DNA from: Microbacterium oryzae
Lineage (GTDB): Bacteria > Actinomycetota > Actinomycetes > Actinomycetales > Microbacteriaceae
Length of the DNA: 64,000 nt
Assembly (NCBI RefSeq): GCF_009735645.1
Contig: NZ_CP032550.1
Coordinates: forward strand, 2,728,001 to 2,792,000
Reading direction: 5' to 3'
Part shown: piece after piece, positions 7,591 through 16,437 of the stretch
Numbering within the stretch: the first letter of the stretch is position 1
How the letters are laid out: the number at the start of each line of letters is the position of its first letter
The notes under the pieces: model-generated
The model's input: the letters and a program-made list of their open reading frames with translations, nothing else
Told to the model about the DNA's origin: nothing
The model's database searches: none
Made by a program: the position numbers and the translations under genes

Positions 7591-7632
7591 GAGACGCCCC
7601 GGGTCGACCTCGCGGCCGCCCCGGGGCGTCTC
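7591..7632 (-). terminator. aspS terminator
   Basis: A perfect 13-bp stem, GAGACGCCCCGGG (7591-7603) with CCCGGGGCGTCTC (7620-7632), lies just past the aspS stop codon. On the minus strand it is followed by TCGTTTC. Confidence 0.8.
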
Positions 7633-7636
7633 GGGC

Positions 7637-9409
7637 TCAGGCCTCGTCGTCCTCGGGCTCGTAGTCCACGCCGGCCTCGGCGCGCTGCTCGGGCGTGATC
7701 GGCGCGGGCGCCGCGGTCAGCGGGTCGTAGCCGTTTCCGGTCTTCGGGAAGGCGATGACCTCGCGGATCGACGGCATTCCGGCCAGCAGCGACACGACAC
7801 GGTCCCACCCGAAGGCGATGCCGGCGTGCGGCGGGGCGCCGAACGCGAAGGCGTCGAGCAGGAAGCCGAACTTCTCCTGCGCCTCCTCGGGCCCGATGCC
7901 CATGACGTCGAACACGCGCTCCTGCACGTCGCGACGGTGGATCCGGACGGAGCCGCCGCCGATCTCGTTGCCGTTGCAGACGATGTCGTATGCGTAGGCG
8001 AGCGCCTCGCCCGGCGCCTCCTCGAAGCGGTCGACCCACTCCGGCTTCGGCGACGTGAAGGCGTGGTGCACGGCGGTCCAGGCCGAGTGGCCGAGGTCGA
8101 CGTCGTCGTCCTCGCCGGTCGGCTTGAACAGCGGGGCGTCGACGACCCACACGAAGGCCCAGGCGTTCTCGTCGATCTGCCCGGTGCGCTTGGCGATCTC
8201 CACGCGCGCGGCGCCGAGGAGGGCCTGCGCCTGCGTGGTCGCACCCGCGGCGAAGAACACCGCGTCGCCGGGCTGCGCGCCGGTCGCCGCGGCGAGGCCC
8301 TCGCGCTCGGCGTCGGAGAGGTTCTTCGCGACGGGGCCGCCGAGCGTCCCGTCCTCGCCGAAGGTGACGTACGCGAGGCCCTTGGCGCCGCGGGACTTCG
8401 CCCAGTCCTGCCACGCGTCGAACTGACGGCGGGGGAGCGAGGCGCCGCCCGGGTGCACGACCGAGCCGACGTACTCCTGCTGGAAGACGCGGAACGTCGT
8501 CTCGGCGAAGTACTCGCGCAGCTCGACGATCGGGTTGCCGAAGCGCAGGTCGGGCTTGTCGGAGCCGTACAGGCGCATGGCATCGGCGAAGGTGATGCGC
8601 TCGATCGGCGTGGGGATCTCCACGTCGATGAGGCGCCACAGCGCCTGGACGATCTGCTCGCCGAGCGCGATCACGTCCTCCTGGTCGACGAAGCTCATCT
8701 CGATGTCGAGCTGCGTGAACTCGGGCTGGCGGTCGGCGCGGAAGTCCTCATCGCGGTAGCTGCGCGCGATCTGGTAGTACCGCTCCATGCCGGCGACCAT
8801 GAGCAGCTGCTTGAAGAGCTGCGGCGACTGCGGCAGGGCGTACCAGCTGCCCGGGTTGAGGCGCGCGGGCACGAGGAAGTCGCGGGCGCCCTCCGGCGTC
8901 GAGCGCGTGAGGGTCGGCGTCTCGATCTCGACGAACTCGTGCTCCTCGAGCACGCGGCGCGCGGCAGCGGAGGCCTTCGAGCGCAGACGCAGCGCGGCGG
9001 CGGGCGCCGGGCGACGCAGGTCGAGGTAGCGGTGCTTGAGACGCACCTCCTCGCCGATCGTCTCGGTGCCGTCGAGCGCGGTCGAGACCTGGAACGGCAG
9101 CGGCGCCGACTCGTTCAGCACCTCGACCTCGGCCGCGATGACCTCGATCTCGCCCGTGGGGAGGTTCGGGTTCGCGTTGCCCTCGGGGCGCTGCGAGATC
9201 TCGCCGGTCACCTTGAGGACGAACTCGCTGCGCAGCGGGTGCGCGATGTCCTCGTCGCGGATGACGATCTGGGCGATGCCGGACGCGTCGCGCAGATCGA
9301 TGAAGGCGACTCCTCCGTGATCGCGCCGGCGGTCGACCCAGCCCGTGAGGGTGACGGTCTGACCGATGTGCTCGGCTCGCAGCGAGCCTGCCGTGTGGGT
9401 GCGCAGCAC
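7637..9409 (-). CDS. aspS: Aspartate-tRNA ligase
   Basis: A 590-residue class II synthetase of the bacterial AspRS type. Seen in order: N-terminal OB-fold anticodon domain ([22 protein letters not shown], about residues 20-41), motif 2 region [22 protein letters not shown] near 210, the GAD insertion (about 300-420) and motif 3 [15 protein letters not shown] near 535. It charges tRNA-Asp; many actinobacterial AspRS enzymes are non-discriminating when GatCAB is present (family knowledge, not testable here). The start is GTG at 9409 with AGGAGG 7 nt upstream. The gene is divergent from a DedA gene. Confidence 0.96.
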   Translation of the reverse strand: MLRTHTAGSLRAEHIGQTVTLTGWVDRRRDHGGVAFIDLRDASGIAQIVIRDEDIAHPLRSEFVLKVTGEISQRPEGNANPNLPTGEIEVIAAEVEVLNESAPLPFQVSTALDGTETIGEEVRLKHRYLDLRRPAPAAALRLRSKASAAARRVLEEHEFVEIETPTLTRSTPEGARDFLVPARLNPGSWYALPQSPQLFKQLLMVAGMERYYQIARSYRDEDFRADRQPEFTQLDIEMSFVDQEDVIALGEQIVQALWRLIDVEIPTPIERITFADAMRLYGSDKPDLRFGNPIVELREYFAETTFRVFQQEYVGSVVHPGGASLPRRQFDAWQDWAKSRGAKGLAYVTFGEDGTLGGPVAKNLSDAEREGLAAATGAQPGDAVFFAAGATTQAQALLGAARVEIAKRTGQIDENAWAFVWVVDAPLFKPTGEDDDVDLGHSAWTAVHHAFTSPKPEWVDRFEEAPGEALAYAYDIVCNGNEIGGGSVRIHRRDVQERVFDVMGIGPEEAQEKFGFLLDAFAFGAPPHAGIAFGWDRVVSLLAGMPSIREVIAFPKTGNGYDPLTAAPAPITPEQRAEAGVDYEPEDDEA

Positions 9410-9618
9410 GAAGAATCCTCCTGGTAGGAAAGGGAACCCGTCCATTCTAGGTGCGACGCCCTCCGCGCTTCCCGGATGGCCCGGCGCGCACTCCGCGAAT
9501 GGCCCCGCGCGCTCCCCTGTGGATGGCCCCGCTCCCGCGCCGCGCCATCCCCACAGGGAACCCGGATGCGACGCCGATATTCTCAAGCCGACCACCCGCC
9601 GGAACGACGGAAAGGCCC
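9410..9618. other. 209-bp divergent intergenic region
   Basis: Between aspS and the DedA gene. Contains two GGATGGCC octamers (9474, 9521) and GATATT near 9577 as a possible -10 for the plus-strand gene. No gene seen. Confidence 0.5.
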
Positions 9619-10293
9619 ATGCCGATGACGACGACCGAGGCCGCCGCCGGCGGAGGATCCTGGCTCTCCACACTCGTAGACCATGTCGTGGGTCTCATGG
9701 ACATCATCGGGCCGTACGGCGCCGGTGTGGCCATCGCGGCGGAGAACCTCTTCCCGCCCCTGCCGAGCGAGGCCATCCTGCCGCTCGCCGGCCTCGCCGC
9801 GCAGCGCGGCTCGTTCGCGCTGTGGGAGGCGATTCTCTGGACGACCGTGGGCTCGGTCGTCGGCGCCCTGGTTCTCTACGGCATCGGCGCCTGGTTCGGC
9901 GTGGATCGCCTGCGGTGGGTCGCCAAGCGCCTGCCGCTCATCTCGGCCGACGACGTCGACCGCACCGTCGCCTGGTTCGACCGGCACGGCGGCAAGGCGG
10001 TGTTCTTCGGCCGGTTCGTGCCGATCTTCCGCAGTCTCATCTCCATCCCCGCCGGGGTGGTGCGGATGCCCGTGTGGCGGTTCGCGCTCTACACGGCAGC
10101 CGGCAGCGTGATCTGGAACACGATCTTCATCCTGCTGGGCTGGTACCTCGGGAACGGCTGGCACATCGTCGAGCAGTACATGGACGTCGTGCAGAACGTC
10201 GTCATCGTCGCCGTCGTGGTCGCCGTGGTCTGGTTCGTCGTCGTCCGCGTGCGGGCGCAGCGCCGACAGCGCCGCGCGGCCGCCACCGACTGA
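9619..10293 (+). CDS. DedA family membrane protein
   Basis: A 224-residue polytopic membrane protein. Diagnostic features are [17 protein letters not shown] near residues 45-61, the [22 protein letters not shown] stretch near 132-153 (FxRxxPxxR and G motif of DedA), and two C-terminal membrane segments ending in a basic tail. DedA proteins act in membrane homeostasis, and some flip undecaprenyl phosphate or phosphatidylethanolamine. Starts at 9619 or the in-frame ATG at 9625; GGAAAGG at 9609-9615 fits the second better by spacing. Confidence 0.9.
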   Translation: MPMTTTEAAAGGGSWLSTLVDHVVGLMDIIGPYGAGVAIAAENLFPPLPSEAILPLAGLAAQRGSFALWEAILWTTVGSVVGALVLYGIGAWFGVDRLRWVAKRLPLISADDVDRTVAWFDRHGGKAVFFGRFVPIFRSLISIPAGVVRMPVWRFALYTAAGSVIWNTIFILLGWYLGNGWHIVEQYMDVVQNVVIVAVVVAVVWFVVVRVRAQRRQRRAAATD

Positions 10294-10301
10294 GCGCTTC
10301 G

Positions 10302-10307
10302 TAGACT
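10302..10307 (+). promoter_or_regulatory. -10 hexamer TAGACT, leaderless start
   Basis: TAGACT ends 6 nt before the GTG at 10314, with no ribosome-binding site. Confidence 0.6.
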
Positions 10308-10313
10308 GACGTC

Positions 10314-10943
10314 GTGCCCGCCGAACGCCTCCACCTCATCCGCCACGGCGAGGTCTTCAACCCCCGCCGCGTGCTCTATGAGCGCATCCCCGGCTTCCGT
10401 CTCAGCGAAGACGGCAAGCGGATGGCCCGGGCCGCCGCCGAGTACGTCCGCGGTCTCGATCGTCCCCTGGCCGAGCTCGTCTGCTCGCCGCTCGATCGCA
10501 CGCGCGAGTCCGCGGAGCCGTTCACCGACCTGTTCGACATGGAGCCGCGCGCGGATGAGCGCGTGATCGAGCCGTGGAACGCGTTCGCCGGCAAGCGCAT
10601 GAGCCGCGCGGTGTTCATCCCGCAGAACTGGTGGCATCTGCGGAACCCGTCGCAGCCGAGCTGGGGCGAGCCGTACCGCGATGTCGCCGAGCGCATGCAC
10701 GCCGCGCTCGACGCCGCGTGGGATGCGGCCGACGGCGGCGACGTCGCCATCGTCACGCATCAGGCGCCGATCTGGATCACGCACCTCTCGGTCGCGGGGC
10801 TTCCGCTCCGTCACGACCCCCGCACGCGCCGCTGCGCGCTCTCGAGCGTGACGTCGTTCGAGCGCAAGGGCGACGTCTGGCGCGAGGTCGGGTATGCGGA
10901 GCCCGCCGCGACCGACGACGCGGTCGACGTAGGAGCGGTCTGA
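10314..10943 (+). CDS. Histidine phosphatase family protein
   Basis: The 209-residue protein starts at GTG and carries the catalytic RHGE motif at residues 10-13 (LHLIRHGEVFN), a DRTRESA segment near residue 62 and VAIVTHQAPI near 145 with the second catalytic histidine, as in phosphoglycerate mutase-like phosphatases. The physiological substrate is unknown. It lies just upstream of the cytochrome c maturation operon, with its own leaderless-type promoter, so cotranscription with the operon is not required. Confidence 0.88.
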   Translation: MPAERLHLIRHGEVFNPRRVLYERIPGFRLSEDGKRMARAAAEYVRGLDRPLAELVCSPLDRTRESAEPFTDLFDMEPRADERVIEPWNAFAGKRMSRAVFIPQNWWHLRNPSQPSWGEPYRDVAERMHAALDAAWDAADGGDVAIVTHQAPIWITHLSVAGLPLRHDPRTRRCALSSVTSFERKGDVWREVGYAEPAATDDAVDVGAV

Positions 10944-11003
10944 GACGCGGCCCGCACAGCGCGCTCGTACAGCGTCGCCCCAGGTGACGCATAGGCGGGA
11001 ACG

Positions 11004-11009
11004 TAGGAT
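11004..11009 (+). promoter_or_regulatory. -10 hexamer TAGGAT, leaderless start of ccs operon
   Basis: TAGGAT ends exactly 6 nt before the GTG at 11016, which begins the TlpA-like gene. Confidence 0.6.
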
Positions 11010-11015
11010 TGAGCC

Positions 11016-11651
11016 GTGCGAAAGCCAGCCGCTCCGACCCCGTCTCCCCGCGCCATCCGCGGTGTTCGAGCGGTCGCGGCTGTGGCCATCGCGGCGCTCG
11101 CCGGAGGTCTCGCGGCCTGCTCCGCCGACCCGGTGACCGAGCAGTACCTGAAGAACGACAACGCCGGGTTCATCGCCAGCGACTTCCGCGTCAAGGAGAT
11201 CCCGCAGGACGAGCGGGGCGAGCCGGTCGAGTGGGCGGGCGTCACCGAGACGGGCGACGAGCTCTCGAGCGACGACACCGCCGGCGACGTCACGGTCGTG
11301 AACTTCTGGTACGCCGCGTGCGGCCCCTGCCGCGCCGAGGCCGCCGACCTCGAGTCGGTCTGGCAGGAGCACCAGGGCGACGACGTCTCCTTCGTGGGCG
11401 TGAACACGTACGACCAGGCCGACACCGCCCGCTCCTTCGCCGAGCGGTGGGGCGTGACGTACCCGAGCGTCATCGACGTCAACGACGGCGCGGTGAAGCT
11501 GGCCTTCGCCGGCGCCACGTCGATCCAGGCGACCCCCACGACGCTCGTCCTCGACCGCGAGGGGCGCATCGCCGCCATCCTCATCGGCCAGCTCGAGGGC
11601 GCATCGGTGCTCTCGACGCTCGTGGCCGACACCCTCGCGGAGTCGGCGTGA
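11016..11651 (+). CDS. TlpA/ResA-type thioredoxin-like lipoprotein
   Basis: A 211-residue extracytoplasmic thioredoxin. The N-terminus is basic, then hydrophobic, ending in lipobox LAAC with Cys35 as the predicted lipidation site. The redox motif is CGPC (Cys102, Cys105) in FWYAACGPCRAEA, followed by FVGVNTYDQADTA and the cis-Pro loop SIQATPTTLVLDREG. In system II cytochrome c maturation such proteins (ResA/CcsX) keep apocytochrome cysteines reduced, taking electrons from CcdA, which is encoded 19 bp downstream. Confidence 0.9.
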   Translation: MRKPAAPTPSPRAIRGVRAVAAVAIAALAGGLAACSADPVTEQYLKNDNAGFIASDFRVKEIPQDERGEPVEWAGVTETGDELSSDDTAGDVTVVNFWYAACGPCRAEAADLESVWQEHQGDDVSFVGVNTYDQADTARSFAERWGVTYPSVIDVNDGAVKLAFAGATSIQATPTTLVLDREGRIAAILIGQLEGASVLSTLVADTLAESA

Positions 11652-11670
11652 GCGCCGCGGGCGCGGCGTC

Positions 11671-12450
11671 GTGACCCTCGACGCCGTCGTCTTCGGCGGG
11701 GCGCTCTGGCTCGCGATCCCGATCGCGATGCTGGCCGGACTCGTGTCGTTCGTCTCGCCGTGCGTGCTGCCGCTCATCCCCGGATACCTCGGCTTCATCG
11801 GCGGCGCGGTCGCGCCGCGCACGACGGCCGATGGGGCGGACGGCGCGGTGCCGGGAGGATCGCGCGGTCGCCTCCTCGGCGGGGTGCTGCTCTTCATCGC
11901 CGGCTTCACGCTCGTGTTCGTCACGATCATCGTGCTCGGCGGTCTCGCCGGGGGAGCGACGGCGCGGTTCGGCCTCCTCTACGGCGACCTCATCACGCGC
12001 ATCCTCGGCGTCGTCGTCATCCTCATGGGCATCGTCTTCATCGGCTTCGTCGGATTCGCGCAGCGCATCGCGCGGCCGCAGGTGAAGAGCGGGCTCGGGC
12101 TCGTCGGCGCGCCGCTCCTCGGCGTCGCGCTCGGCCTCGGCTGGGCGCCGTGCATCGGCCCCACGCTCACCGCGATCATGTCCATCGCGTACCTCCAGGG
12201 CGACGCCTGGCGAGCCGCTCTCCTCGGGCTCGCGTACTCGCTGGGGCTCGGCATCCCGTTCCTCCTCGTCGCGCTCGGCTTCGGGTGGGTCACCCGCTCC
12301 ACCGCGTTCCTGCGCCGGCACATCCGCGCGGTGAACATCGTCGGCGGCGTGCTCCTCATCGTCCTCGGCCTGCTCATGGCGACGGGGCTGTGGACCGAGA
12401 TCATGTCGCGGCTGGGCGTGCTGTTCGCCACGATCGAGCCGCCGCTGTGA
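11671..12450 (+). CDS. ccdA: Cytochrome c biogenesis protein CcdA
   Basis: The 259-residue protein has six membrane segments, with the two conserved cysteines in FVSPCVLPLIPGYLGF (near residue 30) and LGWAPCIGPTLTAI (near residue 163). CcdA moves reducing equivalents from cytoplasmic thioredoxin across the membrane to the ResA/CcsX thioredoxin. It starts at GTG at 11671 after the TlpA-like gene and its stop overlaps a GTGA from which the ResB frame can be read, so the operon is tightly packed. Confidence 0.93.
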   Translation: MTLDAVVFGGALWLAIPIAMLAGLVSFVSPCVLPLIPGYLGFIGGAVAPRTTADGADGAVPGGSRGRLLGGVLLFIAGFTLVFVTIIVLGGLAGGATARFGLLYGDLITRILGVVVILMGIVFIGFVGFAQRIARPQVKSGLGLVGAPLLGVALGLGWAPCIGPTLTAIMSIAYLQGDAWRAALLGLAYSLGLGIPFLLVALGFGWVTRSTAFLRRHIRAVNIVGGVLLIVLGLLMATGLWTEIMSRLGVLFATIEPPL

Positions 12451-12470
12451 CCACCGACCGGAAGGACCCC

Positions 12471-14138
12471 GTGACCGACCAGCGCACCGCGCCCGCGCGC
12501 GATGGCAGCGAGCCGCTGCGCCCGTCCGATCACGTCGACTCCGACGAGACGATCACCCAGCCCGCGCTCGGGTTCGTCGGGTGGCTGCGATGGGCGTGGC
12601 GCCAGCTCACGAGCATGCGCACCGCGCTCGTGCTGCTCCTGCTGCTCGCGATCGCCGCGGTGCCGGGGTCGATCTTCCCGCAGCGGATGGCGAACCCCAA
12701 CGGCGTCACGCAGTGGGAGCGCGACAACCCGGGGCTCTTCCCCGTGCTCGACAAGCTGCAGATGTTCGACGTGTACCAGTCCGCCTGGTTCTCGGCCATC
12801 TACATCCTGCTGTTCGTGTCGCTCATCGGCTGCATCCTGCCGCGCACGAAGCACCACTGGAAGGCGCTCCGCACGCGCCCGCCGCGCACGCCGGCGCGTC
12901 TCGGCCGTCTCGACGCGTTCCGCGAGGAGCGGGTCGAGGATGTCGACGCCGCGCACGCGATCGACCTCGCCGCCGCGCAGCTGAAGGCGCAGGGCTACCG
13001 CGTCGAGCGCTATGACGGCCGCGGCGCCTTCTCGGTGTCCGCCGAGCGCGGCTACCTGCGCGAGACCGGCAACCTCGTCTTCCACGCCGCGCTCGTCGGC
13101 GTGCTCCTCACCGTCGGCATCGGCGGCGGCTTCGCCTACACCGGCCAGCGCGTGGTCGTCGAGGGCACGACCTTCGTGAACTCCCTTCTCGACTACTCGT
13201 CGATGAACCGCGGCCGGTTCGTCGACGACGCCGCGCTGTCGCCCTACGCGATGAAGCTCGACTCGTTCGACGTCACCTACCAGCCCTACGGCGCGGTCGG
13301 CTCCGGGCAGGCCGGCGACTTCTCCGCGAACGTCTCCGTCACCCACACTGACGGATCGACGTCGGAGGACGCGGTGCGGGTGAACCATCCCCTCAAGCTC
13401 GACGGCGACAGCATCTACCTCCTCGGCAACGGCTACGCGCCCACGATCACCGTGCGCGACGCCGACGGCGAGGTCGTCTACAGCGACTCGGTGCCGTTCC
13501 TCCCGCAGGACACCGCGATGACCTCCACCGGCGTCATCAAGGTCACCGACGGGCTGCCCGAGCAGCTCGGGATGGTCGGGTTCTTCTACCCGACGCAGGT
13601 GCCGCTCGACTCGGGCGCGTTCGCCTCCGCCTACGGCGACCTGCTGAACCCGATGCTCACGCTGAACGTCTACGCGGGCGATCTCGGCATCGACGACGGC
13701 ACCCCGCGCTCGGTGTACGCGCTCGACGTGACCGGCCTCGAGCAGCTGACCGGCGGCGACACCGGGACGGACTCCATCGAGCTCGCCCCGGGCGACACCG
13801 CCGACCTGCCGAACGGCCTCGGCACGATCACCTTCGACGACGTCACCCCCGAGGACGCCGACCCCGCGCTGGGCTACACCGAGTCGGTGAAGCGCTTCGC
13901 ATCGCTGCAGGTGCACCACGATCCGTCGGCGCTCGGCGTGCTCGTGTTCGCCGTGCTCGCCACCCTCGGCCTCCTCGTCGCCCTGTTCGTGCCGCGTCGG
14001 CGCATGTGGGTCAAGGCCACGCCGGGCGCCGACGGTGTGCGCCTGGAGTACGCGGGCCTCGCTCGCGGCGACGACCCGACGCTGCCCGACGCCGTCGAGC
14101 AGCTCAGCCGGAAGCACCGCGAGGCGCTCGAGGGCTGA
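12471..14138 (+). CDS. resB: Cytochrome c biogenesis protein ResB
   Basis: About 555 residues. Three early membrane segments (one beginning TALVLLLLLAIAAVPGSIFP, another YILLFVSLIGCILPRT), then a large extracytoplasmic domain (about residues 200-480) and a final membrane helix VLVFAVLATLGLLVALFVP. This is the ResB/Ccs1 architecture; with CcsB it forms the haem handling and attachment complex of system II. The GTG at 12471 has GGAAGGA 4 nt upstream. The GTG at 12447, overlapping the ccdA stop, is an alternative that adds 8 residues. Confidence 0.92.
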   Translation: MTDQRTAPARDGSEPLRPSDHVDSDETITQPALGFVGWLRWAWRQLTSMRTALVLLLLLAIAAVPGSIFPQRMANPNGVTQWERDNPGLFPVLDKLQMFDVYQSAWFSAIYILLFVSLIGCILPRTKHHWKALRTRPPRTPARLGRLDAFREERVEDVDAAHAIDLAAAQLKAQGYRVERYDGRGAFSVSAERGYLRETGNLVFHAALVGVLLTVGIGGGFAYTGQRVVVEGTTFVNSLLDYSSMNRGRFVDDAALSPYAMKLDSFDVTYQPYGAVGSGQAGDFSANVSVTHTDGSTSEDAVRVNHPLKLDGDSIYLLGNGYAPTITVRDADGEVVYSDSVPFLPQDTAMTSTGVIKVTDGLPEQLGMVGFFYPTQVPLDSGAFASAYGDLLNPMLTLNVYAGDLGIDDGTPRSVYALDVTGLEQLTGGDTGTDSIELAPGDTADLPNGLGTITFDDVTPEDADPALGYTESVKRFASLQVHHDPSALGVLVFAVLATLGLLVALFVPRRRMWVKATPGADGVRLEYAGLARGDDPTLPDAVEQLSRKHREALEG

Positions 14139-14163
14139 CCGCCCTCGGGCACCCCCTGAAAAC

Positions 14164-14169
14164 TAGGAT
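14164..14169 (+). promoter_or_regulatory. Possible -10 TAGGAT before ccsB
   Basis: TAGGAT ends 7 nt before the ATG at 14177. The same bases (AGGATGG) could serve as a ribosome-binding site, so the two roles cannot be separated. Confidence 0.45.
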
Positions 14170-14176
14170 GGACACC

Positions 14177-15202
14177 ATGCAGCTCGATCCCGTGACGATG
14201 GACAGCTTCTCCGTCGTGCTCGTCTGGACGGCCGTCTCGCTCTACGTGCTCGGCTTCCTCGCGTACGCGGTCGATCTCGCGAACCGCTCGCAGGCCTCGC
14301 TCGCCGCGAAGGACGCCGCGGCCAGGGGCGCCGCCGCGAAGCAGTTGGCCGGCGTGGGCGCGCGCGGCGCGGCGGGGGGCGGCGGCGCGGCCGAGGTCGC
14401 CGACGCGAGCGCTGCGGCGGCTCCCGCTGCTCCGCCCCGCTACCTCTGGGGCCGCATCGGCACGTCGCTCACCTGGCTGGGCTTCGTCTTCCACTTCGGC
14501 GCCACGCTGCTGCGCGGCCTCGCTGCCGGCCGCGTGCCGTGGTCGAACATGTACGAGTTCGCGATGACGGGCACGCTCCTCATCACGGCGGTGTACCTGG
14601 GCGTGCTGTTCTGGCGCGACCTGCGGTTCCTCGGTGCGTTCATGACCGGCATCGTCACGCTGCTGCTGGGCGCCTCGTCGCTGTTCTACGTCGAGATCAC
14701 GCCGCTGATGGACCCGCTGAAGTCGGTGTGGCTCGTCATCCACGTCTTCGTCGCGTCGCTCGGCACCGCGTTCTTCGCGCTGGCCTTCGCCATCTCGGTG
14801 CTGCAGCTGCTGCAGGCGCGGCGCGAGCGGATGGCCGTGGCCGCCGCCGAGACGCCCTCGCGTCGCAGCATGCTGCGGACCATCCCCGACGCGGAGGCCC
14901 TGGAGGGGCTCGCATACCGCTTCGCGATCATCGGCTTCATCTTCTGGACCTTCACGCTCATCGCCGGGTCGGTGTGGGCGAACGACGCGTGGGGCCGCTA
15001 CTGGGGCTTCGACACGAAGGAAGTCTGGACCTTCATCATCTGGGTCCTGTACGCCGGCTACATCCACGCCCGCGCCACGCGCGGCTGGCGCGGCACGCGC
15101 TCGGCGTGGCTCGCCATCGTCGGATTCGCCGCGGTGCTGTTCAACTTCACGATCGTCAACATGTTCTTCGAGGGGCTGCACGCGTACAGCGGTCTCAGCT
15201 GA
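14177..15202 (+). CDS. ccsB: Cytochrome c synthase subunit CcsB/CcsA-type
   Basis: A 341-residue polytopic protein with the tryptophan-rich haem-binding segment WGRYWGFDTKEVWTFIIW near residues 275-292, the hallmark of CcsA/ResC-type synthases, flanked by membrane helices with conserved histidines. It works with ResB to deliver haem and attach it to CxxCH sites outside the membrane. An alanine/glycine-rich cytoplasmic insertion (about residues 55-85) follows the first helix. The ATG at 14177 (MQLDPV) is favoured over 14168. Last gene of the cytochrome c maturation cluster. Confidence 0.92.
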   Translation: MQLDPVTMDSFSVVLVWTAVSLYVLGFLAYAVDLANRSQASLAAKDAAARGAAAKQLAGVGARGAAGGGGAAEVADASAAAAPAAPPRYLWGRIGTSLTWLGFVFHFGATLLRGLAAGRVPWSNMYEFAMTGTLLITAVYLGVLFWRDLRFLGAFMTGIVTLLLGASSLFYVEITPLMDPLKSVWLVIHVFVASLGTAFFALAFAISVLQLLQARRERMAVAAAETPSRRSMLRTIPDAEALEGLAYRFAIIGFIFWTFTLIAGSVWANDAWGRYWGFDTKEVWTFIIWVLYAGYIHARATRGWRGTRSAWLAIVGFAAVLFNFTIVNMFFEGLHAYSGLS

Positions 15203-15225
15203 GCGCTCATCGGGCCTTGCGTGCA

Positions 15226-15231
15226 TAGGCT
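15226..15231 (+). promoter_or_regulatory. -10 hexamer TAGGCT, leaderless start
   Basis: TAGGCT ends 6 nt before the ATG at 15238. Confidence 0.6.
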
Positions 15232-15237
15232 GATCGG

Positions 15238-16437
15238 ATGGCCACGTCGAGACCCCGCAGACTGCACGCCCTCGACGGGGTGAGAGGGGCGGCGGCGCTC
15301 GTCGTCGTCTTCTATCACGTCAGCCTCATCGCGCAGCCGTTCGCGCAGGGCGGCACGGCGGAGGCCGTCTGGGAGACCGCGACGGAGACGCCCCTCAAGC
15401 TGGGGTTCGCGGGCACCGAGGCCGTGCAGGTCTTCTTCGTGTTGTCGGGGCTCGTCGTCACGCTGCCGGCGCTGCGCGCGGGCTTCTCGTGGCCGGCCTA
15501 CTTCGCCTCCCGGCTCGTCCGGCTCTACCTCCCGGTGTGGGCGGCCATCCTCTTCGCCGTCCTGCTCGTCGTGGCGTTCCCGCGCGACCCCGCGCAGGTC
15601 ACGCCCGACGAGTGGATCCTCCACGCGAACATCCTCTTCCCCGACTGGGTGCTCGCGCTGCGCGAGGCGACGCTGATGCTCACGAGCTACGACACCGTCA
15701 ACACCCTCTGGTCGCTGCGCTGGGAGATCATCTTCAGCCTGCTGCTGCCGGTCTTCGCGGCGGTCGCGCTGCTGCTGCGCCGCTGGACGTGGACCGCCGC
15801 CGCGGCGTGCGTGGCCCTCATGGTCGTCGGCCGCGTCTTCGACGGGCGCCCGTTCGACCTCGACGCGCTCGTCTACCTGCCGACGTTCCTGCTGGGCTGC
15901 CTCATCGCCGTGCGGCTCGACGACGTGATCGCGTGGGCGCGGGCGAGACCGCGCCCTGCCCTGTGGGCCGTCGTGGCCTTCGTGTCGGCGCTCGTCCTCA
16001 TCGCCTCGTGGTGGACACGTCCGCTCATCCCGCGCTCCAGCCTGCTCGGCGACGCGCTGTGGGGGCTCGCGGGAGCGGGCGCGGCGGGGCTCATCCTCGT
16101 GGCCATCTGCTCGCCGGTCGCGGACCGGGCGATGCAGGCGCGCCCGCTTCGATGGCTCGGCGACGTCTCCTTCAGCCTGTACCTCGTGCACGCCCCGATC
16201 CTCGCGACCCTCGCGTTCGCCTGGGGAGACGACCAGTGGGTGCTCGTCGGGCTCGTGGGCGTGCCCCTCAGCCTCGCGGTGGCGTGGGCGTTCTTCCGGT
16301 TCGTCGAGCGGCCGTCGCACCGCGCAGCGCGCGCGGCGGGCCGCCGCGCGCAGGCGGCGTTCGAGCGCTTCAGCGGTCGGGGTGACGGAGCTTCCGACGA
16401 CGCGCGCGACGCATCACCCGACCCCACTCGCGGGTGA
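15238..16437 (+). CDS. Acyltransferase family 3 membrane protein
   Basis: The 399-residue protein begins RRLHALDGVRGAAALVVVFYHVS, the start typical of acyltransferase-3 (OafA-like) enzymes, with the conserved histidine in FYHVS. About ten hydrophobic segments follow, plus VFFVLSGLVVTLPALR near residue 65 and DVSFSLYLVHAPI near 310. Such enzymes O-acylate surface sugars or peptidoglycan. The 3' end runs 68 bp into the convergent glycosyltransferase gene. The proximity suggests cell-surface glycan modification, which is inference. Confidence 0.88.
   Translation: MATSRPRRLHALDGVRGAAALVVVFYHVSLIAQPFAQGGTAEAVWETATETPLKLGFAGTEAVQVFFVLSGLVVTLPALRAGFSWPAYFASRLVRLYLPVWAAILFAVLLVVAFPRDPAQVTPDEWILHANILFPDWVLALREATLMLTSYDTVNTLWSLRWEIIFSLLLPVFAAVALLLRRWTWTAAAACVALMVVGRVFDGRPFDLDALVYLPTFLLGCLIAVRLDDVIAWARARPRPALWAVVAFVSALVLIASWWTRPLIPRSSLLGDALWGLAGAGAAGLILVAICSPVADRAMQARPLRWLGDVSFSLYLVHAPILATLAFAWGDDQWVLVGLVGVPLSLAVAWAFFRFVERPSHRAARAAGRRAQAAFERFSGRGDGASDDARDASPDPTRG

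Larger units (their letters stand above)
7177..7636. other. 460-bp gene-free region with repeat array and terminator
   Basis: No plausible gene. It holds a 24-bp copy of a dispersed element (7218-7241), five tandem copies of a 73-bp unit (7247-7590) and the aspS terminator. Long open frames read through the repeats on both strands, but they have no start signal and just repeat the unit. Confidence 0.75.

Noticed and set aside
7287..8639. Long minus-strand frame through the 73-bp repeats and the aspS antisense phase
   Set aside because: It is made of repeat-encoded SGAELAVSAR-like units and an off-frame reading of aspS, with no start signal. The aspS frame is clear.
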